Shown here: piece by piece, positions 51,000-60,839 of the stretch
Layout of the letters: each line of letters opens with the position of its first letter
How positions within the stretch are numbered: position 1 is the first letter of the stretch
The notes under the pieces: generated by a model
What the model was told of the DNA's origin: nothing
Database searches by the model: none
Seen by the model: the letters and a program-made list of their open reading frames with translations, nothing else
Program-made: the position numbers and the translations under genes
Assembly: GCA_947453205.1 (NCBI GenBank)
Contig: CANGFT010000010.1
Span: forward strand, 1-64,000
Length of the DNA: 64,000 nt
Reading direction: 5' to 3'
DNA from: Beijerinckiaceae bacterium
GTDB lineage: Bacteria; Pseudomonadota; Alphaproteobacteria; Rhizobiales; Beijerinckiaceae

Positions 51000-52183
51000 G
51001 CGCCTTCGACCCTGGAGCCCACAAGCAGGACGGCCATGGCGACGCCGATGGCGCCCAAGATGAACTGCGTCGCCGAATAGCCGAAGCCCGCCACGAGATA
51101 GGTCTCGGGCCAGGGCGTGGCGTAGATGCCGCCATAGAAGGACGTCGCCGCTATGGCCTGCACGCCGCCGCGCTGGGCAGGCGCGCAAAGCCGCCCCATC
51201 CATGCGGAGATGACCGGATACATCATGCTGTTGCCCGTGCCCAGCAAGAGCCCGCCCACAAGTGCGAAGGCTGGGCTAGCGCTCCAGGCGGCGACCGCCA
51301 GCGCCACGCTGGTCAACAGCAGGCCGCCGCCCGCCAGCAGCCGCGGATGATAGGCCGAGAGCACGCGCATGGCGCCGACGCGGCTGAAGATCATGGCGAA
51401 GGTGACGGGAATGAAGAACCAGCCGAGCGCCGTGCCCGCATGCTCCAGCGCAGGCGAGAGATAGGAGGCCGCGTAGCCATAATGCGCGCCGCCGATGAAG
51501 AGGGCGAGGACAGGAAACAGATGCCAGCGCCGGGCCGCCGCCGCGACCCCAAGTCCGCCGCCAGCCTTGGGCTTTTCGAGCGGACGAAGACGGAAGGTCA
51601 GCGCGAAGGCGATCAGCGCGGGAACGGCGCCCGTCAGGAACATGGCCCGCAGGCCAAAAGTGTTGAGCGTGAATTCGCCGATCGCGGGGGCGAAGGCGAG
51701 GCCCAGCGGCACCGTCGCCGAGAAGGCGCTGACAAGATAGACGAAGCGCCTCTGGGTGAGCCTGCTCTGCACATAGACCATGGTCGGCGGCAGAAAAAAC
51801 CCGACGCCCGCGCCCCAGAGCAAACGCGAAAGCAGCGATGGCCAGAAGGCGTCGCTGGTCAGCGCCATGCTTCCAACGCCGATCAACCCGAGCAGCATGG
51901 AGAGGCGCAAAGCCCCCAAGGCGCCGAACCAGCCGATGATGAGGCCTGAGCAGAAGGTCGAGGCGACCACGGGAAAGGCGATGATGGAGAGCACGACGCC
52001 GATCTGCTCCAGCGAATAGCCGAGCCGCCCGAAGGCCACCGCCACAAGGGTCGAATGGGTCGCGGTGATGGAGAAGAGCAGGCTCGCCAGAGCCATGATC
52101 CAGAATTCGCGCTGCGCGGTCTGGTCGATGAAGTCCTGTTCAGGGGCGCCCGAATCGGCGCCGGGTGTTTTTTCTGAAGACAT
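50996..52183 (-). CDS. MFS transporter
   Basis: A 395-residue membrane protein with about twelve hydrophobic helices in two halves. The signature-like loop LFSITATHSTLVAVAFGRLGYSLEQIGVVLSI and the second-half LSPALEHAGTALGWFFIPVTFAMIFSRVGAMRVLSAYHPRLL support MFS. Substrate unknown. Convergent 4-nt overlap with the ABC-F gene, so no intrinsic terminator fits between them. Confidence 0.85.
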   Translation of the reverse strand: MSSEKTPGADSGAPEQDFIDQTAQREFWIMALASLLFSITATHSTLVAVAFGRLGYSLEQIGVVLSIIAFPVVASTFCSGLIIGWFGALGALRLSMLLGLIGVGSMALTSDAFWPSLLSRLLWGAGVGFFLPPTMVYVQSRLTQRRFVYLVSAFSATVPLGLAFAPAIGEFTLNTFGLRAMFLTGAVPALIAFALTFRLRPLEKPKAGGGLGVAAAARRWHLFPVLALFIGGAHYGYAASYLSPALEHAGTALGWFFIPVTFAMIFSRVGAMRVLSAYHPRLLAGGGLLLTSVALAVAAWSASPAFALVGGLLLGTGNSMMYPVISAWMGRLCAPAQRGGVQAIAATSFYGGIYATPWPETYLVAGFGYSATQFILGAIGVAMAVLLVGSRVEGA

Positions 52184-52244
52184 GAAACTGGATTAATCAG
52201 GTCGCGTCGCAGGCGTAAACCCGAATCCGCTGGCGGCCGGGGGC

Positions 52245-52706
52245 TCAGGCCTTCTTGCTCCAGCCGCCGTTGTCGTCCTGCTGCCAATAAGAGAGGTCCA
52301 ACCCCCTGGCCTTCAGCTCTTTCCACTGGGCGCGCGCGGCCTGCAGCTCCGCCTCGTCATTGCCGTCGAACATGACGACGATCCGCGCATAGGCGCCGCC
52401 CGCATCCAGCACCGGCGCGACGCGGGCGCTTTCGATGAAGAAGCGGATCTCGGCCTCGTTCGGGTTCTCCGGCCCCGTGGTCAGATAGACATGCTGCAAC
52501 TCGGCGTCGCCGTCCGCCGCAGTGCCATGGGCGAGGAAGGTCTCGTCGGCATAGGTCCACAGAAACGCATCGAGCGCGCTCAGGCGCTCCTGCGTGGACA
52601 GCTGCACCACCGCCGTCCATCCCCGTTCGATGGAGCGCTCAAGCAGGATGGGCAAGGCCTTCTCTAGGGGCTGAGCGGTGAGGTGATAAAACCAGATTTC
52701 CATCAT
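52245..52706 (-). CDS. holC: DNA polymerase III subunit chi
   Basis: A 153-residue protein starting MMEIWFYHLTAQPLEKALPILLERSIERGWTAVVQ, the recognisable chi N-terminus. It ends near SYWQQDDNGGW, the segment that contacts SSB in the family. The ATG overlaps the stop of the upstream gene (ATGA), so they are coupled. The pepA-holC linkage is conserved across proteobacteria. Confidence 0.93.
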   Translation of the reverse strand: MMEIWFYHLTAQPLEKALPILLERSIERGWTAVVQLSTQERLSALDAFLWTYADETFLAHGTAADGDAELQHVYLTTGPENPNEAEIRFFIESARVAPVLDAGGAYARIVVMFDGNDEAELQAARAQWKELKARGLDLSYWQQDDNGGWSKKA

Positions 52707-53236
52707 TGACCCGTCAGAATGACAAAATTCCGGTCGGTCGGGGTCCAGAGCAGGCCGATGTCGACGCCGCCGCCCGCATGTTCCTCGACCCGGCCGGAAA
52801 AGACGACGTCGCCGCGCTCGCGCGAGCCGCGCAGATATTCGGCGGCGTCTCCGGCCATGCGCTTGATGGTCGCCTCGGCGCGCCCCAGCGGCCACTTCAA
52901 AGCGGAGACCAGCGCAGCCTCCTGCACCCTATCGAACTGGGAGAGCAGCGCGGCGTCGGCGGGCAAGGTGATTTTCGCCTCGAAACTGACGAAAGCCTCC
53001 TCCTTGCAGCGCAAGACGCCATCAATGCGCCCGCGCGTCACGAGGTCGAAATTATCGAGGCCCGCGCCCGCCCCGCGCGAGACCACCAGCGGCCGGACGA
53101 ACTCGGGCTTGAGGTCGCCCGCCGCGCGCACCATGGCCTCCTTGAATCCCGAACAGCCCGCCGTCTGCGCGAGCGCCGGGGCGGCGGCGCCGGCAGCGAC
53201 GGCCAGAACTGAAAGAAGGAGCCGAATCCGGGACAT
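52703..53236 (-). CDS. Secreted hypothetical protein between pepA and holC
   Basis: A 177-residue protein with a signal peptide (RIRLLLSVLAVAAGAAAPALAQTAG). The mature part has two Cys (AGCSGF and LRCKEE). It is likely periplasmic and soluble. I do not recognise the family. It is inserted in the otherwise standard pepA-holC pair and overlaps holC by ATGA. Confidence 0.72.
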   Translation of the reverse strand: MSRIRLLLSVLAVAAGAAAPALAQTAGCSGFKEAMVRAAGDLKPEFVRPLVVSRGAGAGLDNFDLVTRGRIDGVLRCKEEAFVSFEAKITLPADAALLSQFDRVQEAALVSALKWPLGRAEATIKRMAGDAAEYLRGSRERGDVVFSGRVEEHAGGGVDIGLLWTPTDRNFVILTGQ

Positions 53237-53257
53237 CGTGGCCTTCCGGGCGAATGT

Positions 53258-54778
53258 TCACCCTTCGTAATGCTCCGCCACGAGTCTGTCGAGCAGGCGC
53301 ACGCCCCAACCTGAGCCCCAGCTCTGGTTGATGTCGGTCTGGGGCGAGGCCATGCCGGTGCCGGCGATGTCGAGATGGGCCCAGGGGACATCGTTGACGA
53401 AGCGCTGCAACAGCTGCGCGGCGGTGATCGAGCCCGCGTGGCGTCCGCCCACATTCTTCATGTCGGCGAATTTGGAGTCGATCAATTTGTCGTAAGCGGC
53501 GCCCAGCGGCATGCGCCAGACCTTCTCCCCCGTCGCCAGACCGACCGAGGTCAGGCGCGTCGCAAGCTCGTCATTGTTCGAGAAGAGGCCCGCATGTTCA
53601 TTGCCGAGGGCGACCAGGATGGCGCCCGTGAGGGTGGCGAGGTTGATCATGAACTTCGGCTTGAACTTGTCCTGCACATGCCAGAGCACATCGGCGAGGA
53701 CGAGGCGGCCTTCCGCGTCGGTGTTGATGATCTCGATGGTCTGGCCCGACATGGTCTTGACGATGTCGCCGGGACGCTGGGCGGTCCCGCTGGGCATGTT
53801 CTCCACGAGGCCGATGGCGCCGATGGCGTTGACCCTGGCCTTGCGCGCGGCGAGCGCATGCATGAGGCCGGTGACGCAGGCCGCGCCCGCCATGTCGCCC
53901 TTCATGTCCTCCATGCCGCCGCCCGGCTTGATGGAGATGCCGCCGGAGTCAAAAGTCACGCCCTTGCCGATGAAGGCGACCGGCGCCTCCCCGGCCTTGC
54001 CGCCGTTCCAGCGCATGATGACGCAGCGGCTCTCATGGGTGGAGCCCTGCCCCACGCCCAGCAAGGCGTTCATGCCCAGCTTCGTCATCGCCTCGATGTC
54101 CAGCACCTCGATCTCGACGCCGAGCTTCGAAAGCTCGCTGGCGCGATGGGCGAATTCCGTCGGGAAGAGGACGTTCGGCGGCTCATTGACGAGGCTGCGG
54201 GCGAGCTTGACGCCCTCCGCGATGGCGTTGGCGTGGCCTGCGGCCCGGCGGGCGGCCTCCGGATCGGCGACGCCGATGGTCACCTTCACGGTCGAGGGCT
54301 TCTCGTCCTCCTCCTTCTTCTTGGTCTTGTAGAGGTCGAACTGATAGGCGCGAAGCTGCACGCCCATGGCGAATTCCGCCGCCGCGACCGCCGGATCGCC
54401 GCGCCATTCCGGCAGATCGAAGACGATGGCGACGCTGGCCGCGCCAGAGGCCTTGCCCATGGCGTGACCGCCCATGGCGACATAGTTGAGGGAGGGCTCG
54501 CCGGGCGCGGGCTTCTTCGCCGGCGCTGCGCCCGCCACGACGAGGCGGCCAGCCTGCAGCCCGGCCGGAGCGAGCAGGTCCATGGCGGAGGAGGCCTTGC
54601 CCTTGAACTTGGCGGTTCCGGCCGCCCGCTTCAAAACATCGACCGACCCGCCCAGCAGGCCATGGGTCGCATGGGACAGGGTCAGCTCCTCCCCGGCGAA
54701 GACGATCAGCGTGTCAACGGCGCCGTCCGGCTTGATCTCGTCGAGCGCGGCGAAGGTCACTTCAAGGGTTTGCGACAT
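53258..54778 (-). CDS. pepA: Leucyl aminopeptidase (M17)
   Basis: A 506-residue cytosolic aminopeptidase. The two-metal site is visible in [29 protein letters not shown] near residue 275 and the signature [14 protein letters not shown] near residue 352. The N-terminal macro-like domain precedes. It is divergent from lptF, the same arrangement as in Escherichia coli. Confidence 0.96.
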   Translation of the reverse strand: MSQTLEVTFAALDEIKPDGAVDTLIVFAGEELTLSHATHGLLGGSVDVLKRAAGTAKFKGKASSAMDLLAPAGLQAGRLVVAGAAPAKKPAPGEPSLNYVAMGGHAMGKASGAASVAIVFDLPEWRGDPAVAAAEFAMGVQLRAYQFDLYKTKKKEEDEKPSTVKVTIGVADPEAARRAAGHANAIAEGVKLARSLVNEPPNVLFPTEFAHRASELSKLGVEIEVLDIEAMTKLGMNALLGVGQGSTHESRCVIMRWNGGKAGEAPVAFIGKGVTFDSGGISIKPGGGMEDMKGDMAGAACVTGLMHALAARKARVNAIGAIGLVENMPSGTAQRPGDIVKTMSGQTIEIINTDAEGRLVLADVLWHVQDKFKPKFMINLATLTGAILVALGNEHAGLFSNNDELATRLTSVGLATGEKVWRMPLGAAYDKLIDSKFADMKNVGGRHAGSITAAQLLQRFVNDVPWAHLDIAGTGMASPQTDINQSWGSGWGVRLLDRLVAEHYEG

Positions 54779-55047
54779 GGTTGGCCTTTCTCAGGGGAGG
54801 ACGCCGTGCGGCGAAGGAGTCGGCCGCCATCATGGGAAGGATCGAATCCGCGCGCAACATCCATCGCGCGTCCGGACACGAATTCGCCGTGAGAGGATGG
54901 TGAAAGCGACTTCTGCGAAGCTTCCCCGCTCGAAAGCCGGGGGATGGCCCGCAAGGCCGCTCCAAGGGCGGTAGCGAAAAGATCCGCCCCCCGATAAGGT
55001 GGGCCTGTGTCGAAGTTTGTTGAGGCCGGTGCGGACGCAAAAACCCC

Positions 55048-56175
55048 ATGTCGTTGATTGAGCGATATATTTTTAAGATGGCCGGGGCCTCGTTCCTGGC
55101 CGCGCTCGGCGGCCTCACGGGCGTGATCTGGGTCACCCAGGCGCTCAGGGATTTCGACCTTCTGACCACCAAGGGCCAGTCCCTGCTGGTTTTTCTCTTC
55201 GCGACCGGCCTCGTCGTCCCCTCCCTGCTGATGATCGTCGCGCCCATCGCGCTTTTTGCGGCGATTCTTTTCACCCTCAACAAGCTCAACGGCGACAGCG
55301 AACTTGTGGTCTTGAGCGCGGCTGGCCTCTCGCCGGGCCGCCTGCTGCGCCCCTTCATCACGCTGATGCTCATGGTCGCGCTTCTGGTGGGGAGCATGTC
55401 GCTCTGGCTGATGCCGGCGAGCTTCGCCCAGCTTCGCGCCCTCCTGTCACAGGTCCGCACGGACTTTCTGTCGCGGGTGGTGCGCGAGGGGCAATTCTCG
55501 ACCCTGGACCGGGGCTTCGTCTTCCACTACCGCGAGCGCGGCCCCGGCGGCGCCTTGCTTGGCATCTTCATGCAGGACCGGCGCGACCCCGCCCGGATCA
55601 GCACCTACATCGCCGAAAGCGGCGTCACCGTCTTCAACGGGGACGAAAATTATCTGGTTCTGGAGAAGGGCAGCATCCAGCGCCAGACCTCCGGCGGGCG
55701 CGACCCTGTCATCGTGGTGTTCGAGCGCTACGCCATCGACCTCGCCCAGTTTGGGGCTGGAACCGAGAACGCCCCCCTGAAGCCGCGCGAGCGCACGACC
55801 CCTGCGCTCCTGAATCCCGATCCGCTGGACGTCTATGCGCAGGCGAACGCTGGCCTGATGCGGGCGGAGCTGCATGACCGCATGGTCAATCCGCTCTACG
55901 CCATCACCTTCGGCATGATCGCCTTCGCGGCGCTGGCGCAGGCGCGCACCACCCGTCAGGGCCGGGGCCTGGCGCTGCTGGGCGCCATTGCGGCGGCTGT
56001 GCTGGTGCGCGGGCTTGGCTTTGGCGTGGCGGCTCTGGTGGCCCGGCATAGCTGGGCGGTCGTGGCCCTCTACGCCTGCCCGCTGGCCAGCATTGCGGCG
56101 GCCATAGCCTACGCCCTCCACGGGCCATCCCTGCTGGTCCGTCTGAAGCGGCCTGCGCCGCGCCTGGCGGAGTGA
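55048..56175 (+). CDS. lptF: LPS export permease LptF
   Basis: A 375-residue YjgP/YjgQ-family inner-membrane permease of the LptB2FG transporter. The N-terminal IERYIFKMAGASFLAALGGLTGVIWVTQALRDFDLL is typical, followed by a periplasmic jellyroll and three C-terminal helices (MVNPLYAITFGMIAFAALAQAR onward). No good ribosome binding site precedes the ATG, but the alternative ATGs are internal to the family match. First gene of the lptFGD-surA-pdxA-rsmA operon. Confidence 0.95.
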   Translation: MSLIERYIFKMAGASFLAALGGLTGVIWVTQALRDFDLLTTKGQSLLVFLFATGLVVPSLLMIVAPIALFAAILFTLNKLNGDSELVVLSAAGLSPGRLLRPFITLMLMVALLVGSMSLWLMPASFAQLRALLSQVRTDFLSRVVREGQFSTLDRGFVFHYRERGPGGALLGIFMQDRRDPARISTYIAESGVTVFNGDENYLVLEKGSIQRQTSGGRDPVIVVFERYAIDLAQFGAGTENAPLKPRERTTPALLNPDPLDVYAQANAGLMRAELHDRMVNPLYAITFGMIAFAALAQARTTRQGRGLALLGAIAAAVLVRGLGFGVAALVARHSWAVVALYACPLASIAAAIAYALHGPSLLVRLKRPAPRLAE

Positions 56176-56177
56176 CC

Positions 56178-57260
56178 ATGGTCGGCTGGACCCTCACACG
56201 CTATCTCGCCATCCGTTTCGCCCTGACCATCGGCGCTGTCTTCGGCACGATCGTAGCGATCATCTACCTCGTTGATTTCGTTGAGATGTTGAGACGCGCC
56301 AGCGGCATCTCACAGGCCCCGGCGACGCTCATCGCCTATCTGTGCCTGCTGCGCGTCCCCGCCGTCTCCGAACAGGTGCTCCCCTTCGCCGTTCTGGCGG
56401 GCTGCATGTTCGCCTTCGTGAACCTGTCGCGGCGGCTGGAGCTTGTGGTCGCCCGGGCGGCGGGCGTCTCGGTCTGGCAGTTCCTGACCCCGCCCGCGCT
56501 GGTGGTGCTGGCGATCGGGGTCTTTTCGGTCGCCATCTACAATCCCCTGTCCGCCGCCGCGAAGGACGAGGCCGACCGGATCGAAACCGATCTTTTCCGG
56601 GGCGGGCGCAACGTCACGGACACCAGCATCTGGATCCGGCAGCGCAGCGTCGACGGGCAGTCGATCCTTCGGGCGGAGCAATCGAGCGACAGGGGGAGCC
56701 GGCTTTCGACCGTCTCGGTCTTCGTATTTCGCCCCGACGGCTCCTTTCAGGAACGGGTCGACGCGCTCACCGCAACCCTGAAACCGGGGTTCTGGGAGCT
56801 GAAGGACGCAAGGGTCAGCGCCCCGGAGGAGGAGCCGCAGATCCACGAAACCTACCTGCTCGCCACCTATCTGTCGCCCGAACAGGTGACGCAGTCCTTC
56901 GTGGCCCCGGACGCCGTCTCCTTCTGGCGCCTGCCGGACACCGCCTTCAGGACCGAACAGGCCGGGCTCGACGCCAACCGTTACCGGCTGCGTCACCAGA
57001 CCCTTCTCGCCAGACCCCTGATGTTGCTGGCCATGCTCCTGATCGCCGCTTCCTTTTCCTTAAGGTTCTTTCGATTTGGCGGCGTCGCCCGGACCGTTGC
57101 GGGTGGCGTTATGGCAGGGTTCGTGCTTTATGTGGCGACCAAGCTTGTGGGCGACCTCGGCGGGGCGGGGCTCTTGAGCGCGCCCGCAGCCGCCTGGACG
57201 CCCGCGATCCTGGGGAGTTTGTTGGGTACGCTTGCGTTGTTGAATCAGGAGGATGGCTGA
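56178..57260 (+). CDS. lptG: LPS export permease LptG
   Basis: A 360-residue partner of LptF with the same fold. I start at ATG 56178, which has GGAG at 5 bp; a GTG at 56172 gives two more residues and a GTGA overlap with lptF. GWTLTRYLAIRFALTIGAVFGTIVAIIYLVDFVEMLRR is the family N-terminus. The stop is immediately followed by the lptD ATG. Confidence 0.95.
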   Translation: MVGWTLTRYLAIRFALTIGAVFGTIVAIIYLVDFVEMLRRASGISQAPATLIAYLCLLRVPAVSEQVLPFAVLAGCMFAFVNLSRRLELVVARAAGVSVWQFLTPPALVVLAIGVFSVAIYNPLSAAAKDEADRIETDLFRGGRNVTDTSIWIRQRSVDGQSILRAEQSSDRGSRLSTVSVFVFRPDGSFQERVDALTATLKPGFWELKDARVSAPEEEPQIHETYLLATYLSPEQVTQSFVAPDAVSFWRLPDTAFRTEQAGLDANRYRLRHQTLLARPLMLLAMLLIAASFSLRFFRFGGVARTVAGGVMAGFVLYVATKLVGDLGGAGLLSAPAAAWTPAILGSLLGTLALLNQEDG

Positions 57261-59876
57261 ATGGGGCGGCGTTCGAGCCCCGATCCGCGTCTATCGCCGT
57301 CCACGGGCTCCGTGCGGGCGGCGCTGGCCTATGGCGCATTGGTCCTCGCGCTCGCTGGCGCTCCCGGCGTCGCGCAGGCAGCCTCCCCTGGCAAGGCCAA
57401 GCCTGCGGCGAGCGCCGAGGCCAAGGACCGCCTGTTCCTGCAAGCACAGGAAATGATTTACGACCGCGACTCCAGCAAGGTCGAGGCGCGCGGCGACGTC
57501 CAGATCTATTATCAGGGGCGGGCCCTTCAGGCCGACCGGGTCGTCTACGACCGCGCCCGCAACCGCGTCCACGCCGAAGGCCGCGCCAAGCTGACCGAGA
57601 AGGACGGCACGGTCTCCTATGCGGACCGTTTCGAACTGACCGACGATTTCAAGGACGGCTTCGTCGACTCCATCCGCATGGACTCGACCGAGAACACCCA
57701 TCTGACCGGCGCCCGCGGGGAGCGGTCGCAGGGCAATGTGATGGTTCTGGACAAGGCGACCTACACCGCCTGCCCGGCCTGCGAGGACGACCCCGAAAAG
57801 CCGCCGTTCTGGCAGGTGCGCGCCAAGCGGATCATCCACAACAAGGATGAGCAGACGGTCTATTATGAGGACGCCACGCTGGAGTTCAGCGGCGTCCCCA
57901 TCGCCTATGTGCCGTTCTTGTCGATGGCCGATCCCAGCGTGACGCGCAAGAGCGGCGTTCTGGCGCCGCGCTACACCGTGAAGAGCAATCTTGGCGTCGG
58001 GTTCGGCCTTCCCCTGTTCTGGGCGCTCGCGCCCAACTATGACCTGACGCTGACCCCGAATTTCTATTCGAAGCAAGGGCTCCTGCTGAACGGGGAATGG
58101 CGCCACCAGGTCATGAACGGCGCCTATAACGTGCGGGCGTCCGGCATCTTCCAGAATGACGCCAAGGTTTTCCAGCCCGCCCCCAATGGCCCCGGCGACC
58201 GCACCTTCCGCGGATCCATCCAGAGCGCGGGCCAGTTCATGCTCAACGACAAGTGGCGCTTTGGCTGGGACGGCACCTATCTGACCGACCGCTGGTTCTT
58301 CACCGATTACCAACTGCCGGCCTCGGCGCTGTCGGCGAACTATTTCCGCGAAGCCACCTCGACCCTTTATCTCACGGGGCAGAGCGAGCGCGCCTTCTTC
58401 GATCTGCGCAGCTATTATTTCCAGGGCCTGAGCAGCTACGACCTGCAGGCGCAGCAGCCTGTGGTCGGGCCGGTCTGGGACTACAACAAGTCCATCGCCC
58501 TGCCCGCCGCGCGCACAGGCGGCGTCGGCGGCGAGCTTGAGATCGACGCGAACTTCACCCATCTGAACCGCGAGCTTGCGTCCTTCCAGGCGAAGAACAC
58601 ACCCAGCGGCATGCGCACGCTGGACAACGCCTTCAGCCTTTATGACGTATGTCCGGTCAATGCGCCGAGCGCCCTTTACACACGCGCGAATTGCCTCATT
58701 CGCGGCGTCGGCGGCGACTATACGCGCGCGACGGCAAGCGCGACCTGGAAGCGGCAATTCATCGACCCCATCGGGCAGGTCTGGACGCCCTTCGCCTTCG
58801 CCCGCATGAACGGCGTGTTCCTGACGCTGAACCGGACGAACTCGATGACCTTCGCCTCGGCCAACGGCACGTCGATCATCCGGAACGCTTCGCAGACCAA
58901 CTTCTTCGGCAATGACGCGAACTCCTTCTATGGCCTGCTGACGCCCGGCGTCGGCGTCGACTACCGCTATCCCTTCTCCCTGACGACGAGCTGGGGCACG
59001 CATGTCATCGAGCCCATCGCGCAGATCATCGTGCGGCCGAATGAATCCGCCAGCGCCTCGCTCGTGAACGAGGACTCGCAAAGCCTGGTGTTCGACGACA
59101 CCAACATGTTCATGTGGAGCAAGTTCTCGGGCTATGACCGCATCGAAGGCGGCACACGAGCCAACCTGGGCGGCCAGTATACGATGACCTTCCTCAACGG
59201 CGGCTATACGAACCTCATGCTCGGGCAATCGCTCCAGCTCGCCGGGCGCAACTCCTACGCCACGCCCGACATCGCCAACATCGGCCTGTCCTCAGGGCTC
59301 GAGAGCAGGCGCTCGGACCTTGTCTCGCGCTTCGCCATCGCGCCCAACTCCATTTTCTCCTTCATCGCCAAGGGTCGTTTCGATCCTGACAATATGCATA
59401 TGCGGCGTTTCGACATGACGGGCAGCGGCACGCTTGGGCCGCTCGCCGCCTCGCTGCAATACGCCAACTATCAGGCGCAGCCCGACATCGGCTACTACAA
59501 GCGCCGCGAGGGCGTCTCGACCTCCTTCAAATACAAGATCGACCAGAACTATTTCCTGTCGAGCAGCGTCATCTTCGACCTCTCGCGCCACCGCTACAAC
59601 CTGACGCCGGGCATCGGCGGCCACGCGGGCGTCCTGTCGCTGGCGGGCATAGGCCTGGGTCTGGGCTATACGGATGAATGCACGACCTTCAGCGTCAATT
59701 ACGCGTCGGTCTACACCGAGAAGGCGGGGAGCAGCGCCGGGACGGTGACGGGGCCTGTGCGCAACCAGACCCTCCTGTTCGAGCTTCAGCTGCGCACCCT
59801 CGGCGACACGCGATTCAAATCGAGCCTCGGCGACATCAAGGTGCAGGATGGTCTTGGAGGCCTGAGCGGACATTGA
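57261..59876 (+). CDS. lptD: LPS-assembly outer-membrane protein LptD
   Basis: An 871-residue protein with a signal peptide (ALAYGALVLALAGAPGVAQAASPGK), an OstA-type N-terminal beta-jellyroll (FLQAQEMIYDRDSSKVEARGDVQIYYQGRALQADRVVYDRARNRVHAEGRA), and a C-terminal barrel. A Cys pair YTACPACEDD near residue 173 and later Cys in DVCPVN, RANCLIRG and YTDECTTF could form the disulfides needed for LptD maturation. It receives LPS from the LptFG bridge and inserts it in the outer leaflet. Encoded with no gap after lptG. Confidence 0.95.
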   Translation: MGRRSSPDPRLSPSTGSVRAALAYGALVLALAGAPGVAQAASPGKAKPAASAEAKDRLFLQAQEMIYDRDSSKVEARGDVQIYYQGRALQADRVVYDRARNRVHAEGRAKLTEKDGTVSYADRFELTDDFKDGFVDSIRMDSTENTHLTGARGERSQGNVMVLDKATYTACPACEDDPEKPPFWQVRAKRIIHNKDEQTVYYEDATLEFSGVPIAYVPFLSMADPSVTRKSGVLAPRYTVKSNLGVGFGLPLFWALAPNYDLTLTPNFYSKQGLLLNGEWRHQVMNGAYNVRASGIFQNDAKVFQPAPNGPGDRTFRGSIQSAGQFMLNDKWRFGWDGTYLTDRWFFTDYQLPASALSANYFREATSTLYLTGQSERAFFDLRSYYFQGLSSYDLQAQQPVVGPVWDYNKSIALPAARTGGVGGELEIDANFTHLNRELASFQAKNTPSGMRTLDNAFSLYDVCPVNAPSALYTRANCLIRGVGGDYTRATASATWKRQFIDPIGQVWTPFAFARMNGVFLTLNRTNSMTFASANGTSIIRNASQTNFFGNDANSFYGLLTPGVGVDYRYPFSLTTSWGTHVIEPIAQIIVRPNESASASLVNEDSQSLVFDDTNMFMWSKFSGYDRIEGGTRANLGGQYTMTFLNGGYTNLMLGQSLQLAGRNSYATPDIANIGLSSGLESRRSDLVSRFAIAPNSIFSFIAKGRFDPDNMHMRRFDMTGSGTLGPLAASLQYANYQAQPDIGYYKRREGVSTSFKYKIDQNYFLSSSVIFDLSRHRYNLTPGIGGHAGVLSLAGIGLGLGYTDECTTFSVNYASVYTEKAGSSAGTVTGPVRNQTLLFELQLRTLGDTRFKSSLGDIKVQDGLGGLSGH

Positions 59877-59920
59877 TAGAAGATCAGTCGCTGTCTCGCT
59901 CTGCGAACGAAGGAATCCTC

Positions 59921-60832
59921 ATGTCCAAGCTGATGCCCGCCTGGCGCGCCGCTCGATTCGCCCTTCCCCTTGCAAGCGCCTTGGCGCTGGGGGCGCTCGC
60001 GCCGGCGCCGGCCCATGCGCAGGCGGTGATCGGCTCCGTCAATGACGACCCCGTGACCAATGTGGACGTCGAGCAGCACATGAAGATCCTGAGCGTCCTG
60101 CGCAAGGGCGCCACGCGCGAAGCTGCTCTGGAATCGATCTACGAGACCCGGCTCAAGCTGATGGAGATCTCGAAATACAAGGTCAATCCGGTCGATCAGG
60201 ACATCGGCTGGGCGCTGGGCATGACCGCGCGCGGCCTGAAGACCGATCCTCAATCCCTCGTTGGCGCCCTGCAGCGCGCCGGCGTCACCGACGACCAATG
60301 GCGTCAGAAGTGGAAGGCTGAAGCCGGCTGGATGCAGCTCATCCGCGCGCTGAACCGCACCCTTGAGGCGAGCGAAAGCGAGGTGCGCGCGGAGCTCGCC
60401 AAGACCGGCTCGGGAAAGACCGCCGAATATACGATCCGTCAGGTCATTCTCGTGGTTCCCAATGGCGCGAACGCCGAGGGCCGCCTGGCTGAAGCCAATC
60501 AGTTGCGCACCCGTTTCACCGATTGCGCCAGCGGCATGCCGCTCGTCGCAGCCTTCCGCGACGCCGCGATCAAGGAGCCGGTCACCCGCTCCAGCTCTTC
60601 GCTGCCGGAGGGGCTACGCAAGATCATCGAATCGACCTCCGTCGGCCGCCTGACGCCGCCCTCCCGCAGCGCGCAGGGCGTCGAAATGCTGGCCGTCTGC
60701 AACAAGAGCGACAAGCAGGATTCGGCCGCCGCCGAAAACGTGCGCAACGATCTCGTCTTCAGGAAGCTGCAAGGCGATTCAGACTCGCGCTACAAGGACA
60801 TCCGCGCCAAGGCGGTGATCGTCAAACGCTAG
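59921..60832 (+). CDS. surA: SurA-like periplasmic chaperone
   Basis: A 303-residue protein from ATG 59921, with a signal peptide (FALPLASALALGALAPAPAHAQAV) and a SurA N-terminal domain (VIGSVNDDPVTNVDVEQHMKILSVL). A single divergent PPIase-like domain follows (YTIRQVILVVPNGANAEGRLAEANQLRTRF to GVEMLAVCNKS), where E. coli SurA has two. The track version adds 81 residues inside lptD. Its place after lptD suits outer-membrane protein chaperoning, including that of LptD. Confidence 0.85.
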   Translation: MSKLMPAWRAARFALPLASALALGALAPAPAHAQAVIGSVNDDPVTNVDVEQHMKILSVLRKGATREAALESIYETRLKLMEISKYKVNPVDQDIGWALGMTARGLKTDPQSLVGALQRAGVTDDQWRQKWKAEAGWMQLIRALNRTLEASESEVRAELAKTGSGKTAEYTIRQVILVVPNGANAEGRLAEANQLRTRFTDCASGMPLVAAFRDAAIKEPVTRSSSSLPEGLRKIIESTSVGRLTPPSRSAQGVEMLAVCNKSDKQDSAAAENVRNDLVFRKLQGDSDSRYKDIRAKAVIVKR

Positions 60833-60839
60833 GTGGTCC

